Part shown: positions 5,929-12,247 of the stretch, one piece after another
How the letters are laid out: every line of letters starts with the position of its first letter
Numbering within the stretch: position 1 is the stretch's first letter
Assembly (NCBI GenBank): GCA_043773745.1
Contig: JAYVEV010000088.1
Span: 1 to 12,247 of the forward strand
Length of the DNA: 12,247 nt
Origin: UKL13-2 sp043773745
GTDB lineage: Bacteria; Pseudomonadota; Gammaproteobacteria; Burkholderiales; Usitatibacteraceae
Direction of reading: 5' to 3'
The notes under the pieces: generated by a model
The model's database searches: none
Told to the model about the DNA's origin: nothing
What the model saw: only the letters and a program-made list of their open reading frames with translations
Translations under genes and position numbers: made by a program

Positions 5929-8900
5929 TCAAGCCACCCAAACCCGCGCATTCCTGAACATCTGCATCCACGGGCTCTCGCGTGATGCCTGTGCCCACTC
6001 TTTGGGATGCCATGACAAATTCACATTCAGCGCCACCCGCTCAGGGTGCGGCATCATGATCGTGAAACGTCCATCCGGCGTGGTAAACGCAGTCATACCC
6101 AGCGGCGAGCCATTAGGGTTGGCGGGGAATGCTTCCGTTACGCGGCCGTAACCATCGACAAAATGCGCGGCGGTGAGCCAGCGCACCGCATCTTGCTGCG
6201 CTTTATCCCTGAACACGGCCTGTCCTTCGCCGTGTGCGGTCGCGACCGGCAATCGCGAGCCCGCCATGGCCGCGAACAGAATGGAAGGCGATTCGCGAAT
6301 TTCCAGCAGCACAGTGCGGGCTTCGTACTGTTCGCTTTTATTGCGCTCCAAATGCGGCCAATTTTCTGCGCCCGGAATGATGGTGTTGAGATTCGACATC
6401 ATCTGGCAGCCGTTGCACACCCCCAGCGCGAAGGAATCGCTACGTTTAAAAAACGCTTCAAACTCATCGCGGGCGCGGGCATTGAACAAAATCGATTTGG
6501 CCCACCCTTCTCCTGCGCCCAGCACATCGCCATAGGAAAACCCACCGCAAGCGGCGAAACCCTTGAAGTCCTGCAAGCGCACACGGCCCGCAATGATGTC
6601 GCTCATATGGACATCGTGCGCCTCAAAGCCAGCTTTGGTGAAGGCATGGGCCATTTCAAGCTGGCCGTTCACACCCTGTTCGCGCAATATCGCGATCTTC
6701 GGGCGCACTCCGCTGGCAATGAACGGCGCGGCGGGGTTTACTGTCGGGTCATAGCTTAGTCTGGCGTTCAGGCCGGGATCTTTCACATCCAAAATACGAT
6801 CGTATTCTTGTCGCGCACTGGCGGGGTTATCACGCAGTGATTGAATCTGGTGGCTAGTCTCTGACCAAGCGCGTTGCAAAGCAACACGTGCTTCTGCCAA
6901 CACCGGTTTGGTGCCGCGAATAATGCGCAGCTCGTCGGTTGCATTCAAGTGTCCGATAATGTGGCTGACGCTACCCAAACCGGCATCTCGCAATGTTTGC
7001 ATCACAACCGTACGATCCGCTTTGCGGACCTGGATGACGGCACCCAGCTCTTCATTAAAGAGTGCGGCCAACAAGGCATCATTCTCGCCGAGCTTCTTCG
7101 AGGTTGCGGTCACATCGTAATCATCAACATCGGTTTCCTTTTCATTGAAGATCAGGGTATCCATGTAAATGGAAACACCGACATGCGATGCGAACATCAT
7201 CTCTACCAGCGTGGCCAGCAAGCCGCCATCCGAGCGGTCGTGATAGCCCAGAATTTTGTGATCGCGTGCCAGCTGTCGCACCGCCATAAAGAATGATTTA
7301 AGCGCATTGGCATCGTCAACATCAGGCGCGCGATTACCAACCTGCGCATAAACCTGCGCCAGCGCCGACGCACCGAGGCGGTTTTTTCCGGCCCCCAGAT
7401 CAATCAGAATCAGCTCGGATTCTTTCTCCGCGGCATCCAGCTCCGGCGTCAGCGTGGCACGGGCATCCTGCACCGGCGCGAACGCCGAGATGATCAGCGA
7501 GACCGGGGCAATCACCTGTTTTTTATCTTGATCGTCATTCCAGGCTGTTTTCATCGACAGCGAATCTTTACCCACTGGAATGGAAATCCCCAGCGCCGGG
7601 CATAGCTCCATTCCGACTGCCTTCACGGTCGCGAATAATTTTGCATCTTCACCCGCCACGCCGGCTGCTGCCATCCAGTTAGCGGAGAGTTTGATATCCG
7701 AAATATTTTTAATGTCGGCGGCGGCAATATTGGTAATAGCCTCGCCCACCGCCATGCGGCCCGAAGCAGGCGCATCGATAATCGCGATTGGGGTGCGCTC
7801 ACCCATCGCCATTGCTTCACCCAGATCCGTGTTGTAGCCCATCAGCGTAACCGCACAATCGGCTACTGGCACCTGCCACGGACCGACAAATTGATCGCGC
7901 GCTGTGAGGCCACCCACCGAACGATCACCGATCGTAATCAGAAATGATTTGTCGGCAACCGTTGGCAGCCGCAGCACTCGATAGACAGCTTCTTTTAGTT
8001 CAATCGCGCTGGTATCCAGCGCGATCAGCACTGGTGTAATCGATGCCACATCGCGATGCATACGCGGCGGCTTGCCGAGCAACACATCCATATCCATATC
8101 GACAGCATGGTTGGAAAACAAGGGATCAGTCACAACCAATTGCTGCTCGGCAGTCGCTTCGCCTACCACGGCAAACGGACAACGTTCGCGCTCACAAAAT
8201 TGTTTGAACAACGGCAATGAAGCAGGTGCGATAGCCAGCACATAACGTTCCTGCGACTCATTACTCCAGATTTCTTTCGGGCTCATGCCAGGTTCTTCAC
8301 TTGGCACGGCGCGCAGATCAAATTTTGCGCCCATGCCGCCAGCATGCGCCAGCTCAGGCAGTGCATTCGAAATGCCGCCCGCCCCAACATCGTGCAGCGA
8401 CAGGATGGGATTGGCTTCGCCCATTTGCCAACACGCGTCAATCACTTCCTGACAGCGCCGCTCCATCTCGGCATTGGCGCGCTGTACCGAATCAAAGTCG
8501 AGCGCTTCAGTATTAGCGCCCGAGGTCATGGATGAGGCAGCCCCACCGCCGAGACCAATACGCATACCGGGACCACCGAGCTGGATAAGCAGCGTGCCGG
8601 GGCCAAATGGTTTTTTGTGAGTATGGCGATCAGAGATATTGCCCAGACCACCGGCAATCATGATCGGCTTGTGATAGCCGCGCACCACTCCATCGGCCAA
8701 TTGCTCATAAGTGCGGAAATACCCAGTCAAATTGATGCGGCCAAATTCATTGTTGAACGCCGCGCCACCCAAGGGGCCTTCAATCATGATATTCAGCGCC
8801 GAAGCGATCCGCGAGGGCTTGCCATAGGCGAGTTCCCAAGGTTGCGGCGTCGCTGGAATATTCAGGTTCGATACCGAAAAACCGGTAAGTCCCGCCTTGG

Positions 8901-9957
8901 GCTTTGCGCCAATTCCGGTGGCACCCTCGTCACGAATTTCGCCGCCTGAGCCAGTCGCGGCACCGGGCCACGGCGCAATCGCGGTGGGATGATTATGCGT
9001 CTCGACCTTCATCAGAATATGGGTTTTATCCACATGAAAATCATATTTACCCGCAGTTGGAAAAAACCGCTCGATCATGGCACCTTCCATCACCGCGCAA
9101 TTATCCGAATACGCCACCACGGTTCCCTGCGGCGTTACCGCATGGGTATTACGAATCATGGCAAACAGGCTTTTGTCCTGCGCTGCTCCATCAATGGTCC
9201 ACGACGCATTAAAAATTTTATGCCGGCAGTGTTCCGAGTTCGCCTGCGCAAACATCATCAATTCGACATCAGTGGGGTCACGCTTTATTTTTGTGTAGTA
9301 ATCAAACAGGTAATCAATTTCATCCGGCGATAACGCCAGACCCATCTCGCGGTTGGCGAGCTCCAGGGCAGGCTTGCCATCGCGTATCGTCGGCACAGTA
9401 GCGAGCGGCTGCGGCGCTTGGCTGATGAAGAGTTCAGCAGCAGCATCAAACGAAAAACGCACGGCCTCCGTCATAGGGTCATGGATCATGCGAACAATGC
9501 TGTCGCGTTCTACCTTCGTCATCACGTCATCGGCGGCGGCCGTTTCAATATAAAAAGCGGTGCCGCGCTCGATGCGCTTGATCATGCCCAGGCCGCAGTT
9601 GTGCGCAATATCGGTTGCCTTCGAGGCCCAAGAAGAGATCGTGCCAATTCTAGGAATAACCAATAACGGCGGGCTATTTGAGGCATTTTTGCCTGAAACG
9701 CCTCTCCCAGAGCCATCTTTTAAAAATTTTTCTGTATGGATATCACCATACGTTAACAACTTCTCCAGCACCACCATTTCGCTTGCCAAGAGCGGTGCAG
9801 CCGCTTGGATGAAATGTACAAACTCCGCCCGAATCGCGCTAACTGACGGATGCTGTGACCTTAAAGTGCCCAGCAGTTTTTCAACCCTGAAAGGGGATAA
9901 CGCGGACGAGCCGCGCAAAGTCAGCAATAAAAGGGGGGTGGCGGATGGGAGTGTCAT
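5929..9957 (-). CDS. purL: Phosphoribosylformylglycinamidine synthase, single-chain (FGAM synthase)
   Basis: Catalyses the fourth step of purine synthesis: FGAR + ATP + glutamine to FGAM. The 1342-residue product has the full single-chain layout: an N-terminal PurS-like domain (about 1-170), a linker, tandem AIRS-like synthase domains, and a C-terminal glutaminase. Seen motifs are NSEHCRH (240-246), KVETHNHPTAI (317-327), GIGAKPKAG (347-355), GKDSLSMK in the second synthase half, and a glutaminase triad of Cys1181 (LGVCNGCQ), His1304 and Glu1306 (MPHPERV). Length is slightly above the E. coli enzyme (about 1295). Part of the excess may be a Gly/Ser/Asn-rich loop near residues 78-97. The ATG at 9957 (MTLPSATP) is preferred because it leads directly into the domain; an in-frame GTG at 9996 is possible. 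Neither has a clear Shine-Dalgarno sequence. The gene stands alone, convergent to the small unknown gene. Confidence 0.97.
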   Translation of the reverse strand: MTLPSATPLLLLTLRGSSALSPFRVEKLLGTLRSQHPSVSAIRAEFVHFIQAAAPLLASEMVVLEKLLTYGDIHTEKFLKDGSGRGVSGKNASNSPPLLVIPRIGTISSWASKATDIAHNCGLGMIKRIERGTAFYIETAAADDVMTKVERDSIVRMIHDPMTEAVRFSFDAAAELFISQAPQPLATVPTIRDGKPALELANREMGLALSPDEIDYLFDYYTKIKRDPTDVELMMFAQANSEHCRHKIFNASWTIDGAAQDKSLFAMIRNTHAVTPQGTVVAYSDNCAVMEGAMIERFFPTAGKYDFHVDKTHILMKVETHNHPTAIAPWPGAATGSGGEIRDEGATGIGAKPKAGLTGFSVSNLNIPATPQPWELAYGKPSRIASALNIMIEGPLGGAAFNNEFGRINLTGYFRTYEQLADGVVRGYHKPIMIAGGLGNISDRHTHKKPFGPGTLLIQLGGPGMRIGLGGGAASSMTSGANTEALDFDSVQRANAEMERRCQEVIDACWQMGEANPILSLHDVGAGGISNALPELAHAGGMGAKFDLRAVPSEEPGMSPKEIWSNESQERYVLAIAPASLPLFKQFCERERCPFAVVGEATAEQQLVVTDPLFSNHAVDMDMDVLLGKPPRMHRDVASITPVLIALDTSAIELKEAVYRVLRLPTVADKSFLITIGDRSVGGLTARDQFVGPWQVPVADCAVTLMGYNTDLGEAMAMGERTPIAIIDAPASGRMAVGEAITNIAAADIKNISDIKLSANWMAAAGVAGEDAKLFATVKAVGMELCPALGISIPVGKDSLSMKTAWNDDQDKKQVIAPVSLIISAFAPVQDARATLTPELDAAEKESELILIDLGAGKNRLGASALAQVYAQVGNRAPDVDDANALKSFFMAVRQLARDHKILGYHDRSDGGLLATLVEMMFASHVGVSIYMDTLIFNEKETDVDDYDVTATSKKLGENDALLAALFNEELGAVIQVRKADRTVVMQTLRDAGLGSVSHIIGHLNATDELRIIRGTKPVLAEARVALQRAWSETSHQIQSLRDNPASARQEYDRILDVKDPGLNARLSYDPTVNPAAPFIASGVRPKIAILREQGVNGQLEMAHAFTKAGFEAHDVHMSDIIAGRVRLQDFKGFAACGGFSYGDVLGAGEGWAKSILFNARARDEFEAFFKRSDSFALGVCNGCQMMSNLNTIIPGAENWPHLERNKSEQYEARTVLLEIRESPSILFAAMAGSRLPVATAHGEGQAVFRDKAQQDAVRWLTAAHFVDGYGRVTEAFPANPNGSPLGMTAFTTPDGRFTIMMPHPERVALNVNLSWHPKEWAQASRESPWMQMFRNARVWVA

Positions 9958-10035
9958 GGCGGGAAATGAAAGAGCAACTGAGCGCAGGCTCCGCACTGGA
10001 ACCAGATGATGAGTCGCGAATTAAATCAAACCCGA

Positions 10036-10041
10036 ATTATA
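10036..10041 (-). promoter_or_regulatory. Likely -10 box (TATAAT) of the purL promoter
   Basis: A perfect TATAAT on the minus strand, within CCCGTATAATTCGGG, lies 78 bases upstream of the chosen purL start. Transcription would begin near 10029, giving a leader of about 70 bases. No recognisable -35 (TTGACA-like) lies 16-18 bases further upstream, so an activator or an atypical promoter is possible. No PurR-type operator is evident. Confidence 0.4.
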
Positions 10042-10109
10042 CGGGACTCGTTGCTGATCGGCCGCTTAATGGTCCTCAAGTAGCCACTCAATCGTTGCTC
10101 AACCCGCCG

Positions 10110-10418
10110 CTATGTCCAGCGCAGACGCACTCGCACGGCACGAAAATCTTCTGCATTCATACTGTCCCGCCAAAGGGGCAAGATGCGTGGCCAGAGTTTT
10201 CTGATACGACCATCACCCGGTAAGCGGTATGGCACAGCGGCGAACCACGGCATCACGAATGCGCCATCGGACACTTCACCTTGCTGGACTGCAGCATTAC
10301 GGCATTGAAGGCGTATTCCCAGCTTTGTTTTAGGTGTAGGTAAAGGCGCAGCGGCCTTGCGGTCGTTGCTGCCTTTGAATGCGCGATGGATTAAGCTGAA
10401 CCCAGCGGGGATCCGCAG
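10110..10418 (-). other. Stop-free minus-strand frame with protein-like composition; possible gene remnant
   Basis: Between an in-frame TAA (10421-10419) and a TAG (10112-10110) there are 102 open codons. The translation is protein-like in its second half, for example MPWFAAVPYRLPGDGRIRKL, then WPRILPLWRDSMNAEDFRAV, ending RVRLRWT. There is no good start near the beginning; in-frame GTG and ATG codons occur only from about 10280 downward, giving at most about 57 residues. I recognise no family. It may be the tail of a decayed or displaced gene, a short real gene, or chance in a region of roughly even base composition. It lies upstream of purL on the same strand and would overlap or precede its promoter. 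Confidence 0.22.
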
Positions 10419-10494
10419 TTAAAACTTTCATGTCAAAAAATCACGCATCTGCACTAAAATAAGGTTTGCTGAATAATTTCTTAATGACCGAAGT

Positions 10495-11547
10495 ATGAAC
10501 GAATCCTGGGCAACAACGCTGACACAACATGGCGCGCAGTTTGAAAATGGCCGTGTGCAAACTTACACCTCCCTGCACGCTGAGCTGGTTGCCGCTGAGG
10601 ATGGCACAGTGTTTTGTGACCTGTCGCATGAGGGATTGATTCTGGCTTCCGGCGACGACGCCGTCGCTTTTCTGCAAGGGCAGCTCAGCAATGATGTGCT
10701 GGCGCTTGCTGCTGACATTGCAAACGGAACCGCACAATGGAACAGTTGGAGCAGTCCCAAAGGTCGCCTGCTGGCAACATTTCTGATGTGGCGCGGCAAG
10801 CAAAGCGTGTTCATGCAATTGCCGCGCGCCTTGCAGCCCGCCATACAAAAACGGCTGGGCATGTTTGTACTGCGCTCAAAAGTAAAACTCGACGATGTCA
10901 GTGGACAGTGGGTCAAGCTGGGCATTGCGGATCGTAACGCAAATCGGCTAGAGGCCAGTATTCATGCGGTGTTTGGACCGATTAAGCTTGCGCCCATGCA
11001 AACCATACACACTGAGCTTGGTCGCATTATTCGCCTGTCACCCCATCGCTTTGAAGTTGTCGCCAGCGTTGAAAATGCGGCATTGATTTGGCAACAATTG
11101 AGCGCAGTTGCCAAGCCTGTCGGCGCACCTGTGTGGGAGGGATTTGCGATTCGCGATGGCGTTATCACGATTCTGCCGGAAACCCAGGATGCGTTCGTTG
11201 CGCAAATGGCGAACTTTGAATTGATCGGTGGCGTCAACTTCAAAAAGGGCTGCTACCCCGGCCAGGAAATCGTCGCCCGCACCCAGTATCGCGGCATTTT
11301 AAAACGGCGCATGGTGTGGGTACACGGGAAGGCCGAAGTTATGCCCAAACCCGGCGACAGTATTTATGCGCCAGAATTTCTCGATCAGGCGGCCGGGCAA
11401 ATCGCGAATATCGCCCCCAGTCTGGACGGCGGCTTTGATGCCCTGGTGGTCGCCCAGCTGGACAGCATTAACGCGAACTCATTGCGGCTCACGGGGGTTG
11501 GCGGCGAAGTGCTTTCTATCCAGCCACTGCCGTACTCGTTCATTTAA
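10495..11547 (+). CDS. ygfZ: YgfZ/GcvT-domain folate-binding protein, Fe-S cluster maintenance
   Basis: A 350-residue cytoplasmic protein related to the aminomethyltransferase GcvT. YgfZ uses folate binding to support assembly or repair of certain Fe-S proteins such as the tRNA thiolation enzyme MiaB. The diagnostic YgfZ motif KGCYPGQE is at residues 251-258 with the essential Cys253, followed by IVARTQYRG. The N-terminal GcvT-like half shows VFCDLSHEG (39-47), FLQGQLSNDV (59-68) and SSPKGRLLATFLMW (86-99). The C-terminal beta-barrel half follows KRRMVWV (270-276). Length is normal for the family. The ATG at 10495 agrees with the usual short N-terminus. It is divergent from purL, and 4 bases separate it from the exported phosphatase gene, so the two are probably co-transcribed. 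In many Burkholderiales I recall mltG-tmk-holB after ygfZ; that is not so here. Confidence 0.94.
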   Translation: MNESWATTLTQHGAQFENGRVQTYTSLHAELVAAEDGTVFCDLSHEGLILASGDDAVAFLQGQLSNDVLALAADIANGTAQWNSWSSPKGRLLATFLMWRGKQSVFMQLPRALQPAIQKRLGMFVLRSKVKLDDVSGQWVKLGIADRNANRLEASIHAVFGPIKLAPMQTIHTELGRIIRLSPHRFEVVASVENAALIWQQLSAVAKPVGAPVWEGFAIRDGVITILPETQDAFVAQMANFELIGGVNFKKGCYPGQEIVARTQYRGILKRRMVWVHGKAEVMPKPGDSIYAPEFLDQAAGQIANIAPSLDGGFDALVVAQLDSINANSLRLTGVGGEVLSIQPLPYSFI

Positions 11548-11551
11548 TACG

Positions 11552-12115
11552 ATGGTGAATTTTCCCCCCAGAAGTTTTACCGCTTTGCTGGCTTGGTTAA
11601 CTTGGTTGGTGGCCTCAACTTCCATTTGCGCAGCATCTGCGCCACCGTCTGAATCACTGGCACCGCCCAACCTCGTGGTCATAAGTGAACGCATTACCAC
11701 AGTCGGCCAACCCTCTGCCGACTGGCTGAGTGGCTTGAAGTTACAAGGCTACGACGCGGTAATCTATCTGGCACCTGCAACGGTTTCGGATGCTGTCAAA
11801 GATGAGCCGCTGATCGTGTCGCGCCAAGGCTTGATATTTGTCAATATTCCCATCAAGTTTGCCAGCCCAACTGAGCAGGACTTTGAGAATTTTGCGGCGG
11901 TCATGGTCGCGCTCAACAAGAAAAAAGTGTTGGTCCATTGCCAGATAAACCTGCGCGCCTCATCAATGGTTTTTCTGTATCGAACTATCGTTCTAAAAGA
12001 AAACCCCAATACGGCTTATGACTCAGTATCGAAAGTCTGGGTGCCTGACGGTGCTTGGAAGCAGCTCATTCAGGATCAGTTGAAGAAACATCACATCAAC
12101 TTTGTACCGTTTTGA
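11552..12115 (+). CDS. Exported protein tyrosine phosphatase-like protein (DUF442-like fold, CX4R motif)
   Basis: A 187-residue protein with an N-terminal signal peptide (residues 1-30: Arg7, a hydrophobic core ALLAWLTWLVAS, cleavage likely after ASA-30), so it should act in the periplasm. The mature part looks like a small Cys-based phosphatase: strand VISERITTVGQP (43-54), GYDAVIYLA (66-74), VNIPIKFASPTEQDF (98-112), then KVLVHCQINLRASSMVFLYR (125-144). This places Cys130 and Arg135 in HCxxxxR, one residue shorter than the classical CX5R loop. The rest fits a bacterial DUF442-like phosphatase group. No classical WPD acid is obvious. Substrate is unknown, and catalysis is not certain. The start is set by the signal peptide, 4 bases after the ygfZ stop. 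A longer in-frame extension back to 11366 would only read ygfZ DNA in another frame. Confidence 0.8.
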   Translation: MVNFPPRSFTALLAWLTWLVASTSICAASAPPSESLAPPNLVVISERITTVGQPSADWLSGLKLQGYDAVIYLAPATVSDAVKDEPLIVSRQGLIFVNIPIKFASPTEQDFENFAAVMVALNKKKVLVHCQINLRASSMVFLYRTIVLKENPNTAYDSVSKVWVPDGAWKQLIQDQLKKHHINFVPF

Positions 12116-12140
12116 CAATACAACAGTACTCAATATTGTC
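12114..12140. other. Weak inverted repeat between convergent genes
   Basis: GACAATA (12114-12120) is inverted as TATTGTC (12134-12140) with a 13-base loop. It overlaps the TGA of the phosphatase gene and lies just past the end of the acetyltransferase gene. The 7-bp stem is AT-rich and has no T-run on either side, so it is at best a weak shared transcription end signal. Confidence 0.25.
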
Positions 12141-12145
12141 GGCCG

Positions 12146-12247
12146 CTAGGCCAGTGCGCGGCGCATTTCCAGATGTGGAATACCCGCTTCGGCAAACTCG
12201 GACCCGTGCGACAAAAATCCCCGTTTGAAGTAAAACGGTGTGGCATG
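12146..12247 (-). CDS. GNAT family N-acetyltransferase, C-terminal fragment at the window edge
   Basis: Only the last 33 codons and the stop are inside the window. The visible translation, ATPFYFKRGFLSHGSEF followed by AEAGIPHLEMRRALA, is the standard GNAT C-terminal pattern: a small residue, F-Y-x-x-x-G-F, then G-I-x-H-x-x-M near the end, as in ElaA-type acetyltransferases. This part closes the acetyl-CoA domain; the acetyl-CoA binding loop and start lie beyond the right edge. The substrate cannot be told. It is convergent with the exported phosphatase gene, 30 bases between stops. Confidence 0.85.
   Translation of the reverse strand, partial: HATPFYFKRGFLSHGSEFAEAGIPHLEMRRALA

Larger units (their letters stand above)
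9958..10494. other. Intergenic region between divergent purL and ygfZ
   Basis: About 540 bases without a recognised gene. The purL side holds a TATAAT box. The middle holds a 102-codon minus-strand frame without stops, described separately. At 10342-10376 the plus strand can form an imperfect hairpin: GCAGCGGC (10348-10355) with GTTGCTGC (10365-10372) through two G-U pairs, flanked by AAAG and CTTT. It lacks a following T-run, so I do not call it a terminator. On the ygfZ side, TAAAAT (10455-10460) is a possible -10 box without a good -35. No tRNA, small-RNA signature or mobile-element end is visible. Confidence 0.5.

Noticed and set aside
6046..6759. Plus-strand open frame of 237 codons opposite the purL glutaminase domain
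   Set aside because: The minus strand encodes intact conserved PurL motifs here; long antisense frames are expected in codon-biased genes.
9958..9996. Upstream GTG start (9996) for purL
   Set aside because: The added 13 residues are not typical of PurL and no ribosome binding site supports the GTG; the ATG at 9957 leads straight into the domain.
9945..10223. Plus-strand open frame of 92 codons overlapping the purL start and the intergenic gap
   Set aside because: It overlaps the purL 5' end antisense, has no recognisable motif and covers the likely purL promoter.
10342..10376. Imperfect hairpin as an integron attC site or terminator
   Set aside because: It lacks the conserved attC box sequences and has no T-run, and no integrase is near.
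11366..11551. Longer N-terminus for the exported phosphatase
   Set aside because: This part reads ygfZ coding DNA in another frame, and it would bury the clear signal peptide starting at 11552.

Overview
The window looks like ordinary chromosomal DNA from a betaproteobacterium, probably in or near the Burkholderiales. The evidence is gene content and order: PHP phosphatase-yciO-site-2 protease on one strand, yciB-yciI-bolA-parvulin on the other, and a long single-chain PurL next to them. GC content looks moderate, roughly half by eye. I see no rRNA, tRNA, transposase, integrase, CRISPR array or phage gene.

Layout. Bases 1-2226 (minus strand) form a probable operon read right to left: a PHP-domain phosphatase (YciV type), yciO, and a membrane zinc metalloprotease of the site-2 protease type that runs off the left edge. 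An 11-bp tandem repeat (631-685) overlaps the yciO stop codon. Bases 2268-3071 (plus) hold a divergent gene of unknown function. Bases 3229-4442 (plus) form a tight cluster, yciB-yciI-bolA, with overlapping or abutting stop and start codons; an 8-bp perfect inverted repeat lies just upstream. After a T-rich spacer comes a secreted parvulin-type peptidyl-prolyl isomerase (4513-5370), closed by a strong intrinsic terminator (5413-5448). A small unknown gene follows (5529-5906), and then, convergent to it, the large purL gene (5929-9957, minus), the fourth step of purine synthesis.

A gap of about 540 bases (9958-10494) separates purL from the divergent ygfZ. It holds a likely purL -10 box and a 102-codon stop-free stretch on the minus strand with protein-like composition. 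ygfZ (10495-11547), a folate-binding Fe-S maintenance protein, is followed 4 bases later by a small exported phosphatase-like protein (11552-12115). The end of a GNAT acetyltransferase gene enters from the right edge on the minus strand (12146-12247).

Functional themes are envelope and cell-shape maintenance (site-2 protease, YciB, parvulin), nucleotide and cofactor housekeeping (PHP phosphatase, PurL), and Fe-S/thiol maintenance (BolA, YgfZ). I found no clear new defence, mobile or biosynthetic system. The points most worth a second look are the 11-bp tandem repeat, the inverted repeat ahead of yciB, the enlarged His/Ala-rich loop of BolA, the exported phosphatase coupled to ygfZ, and the possible gene remnant between purL and ygfZ.
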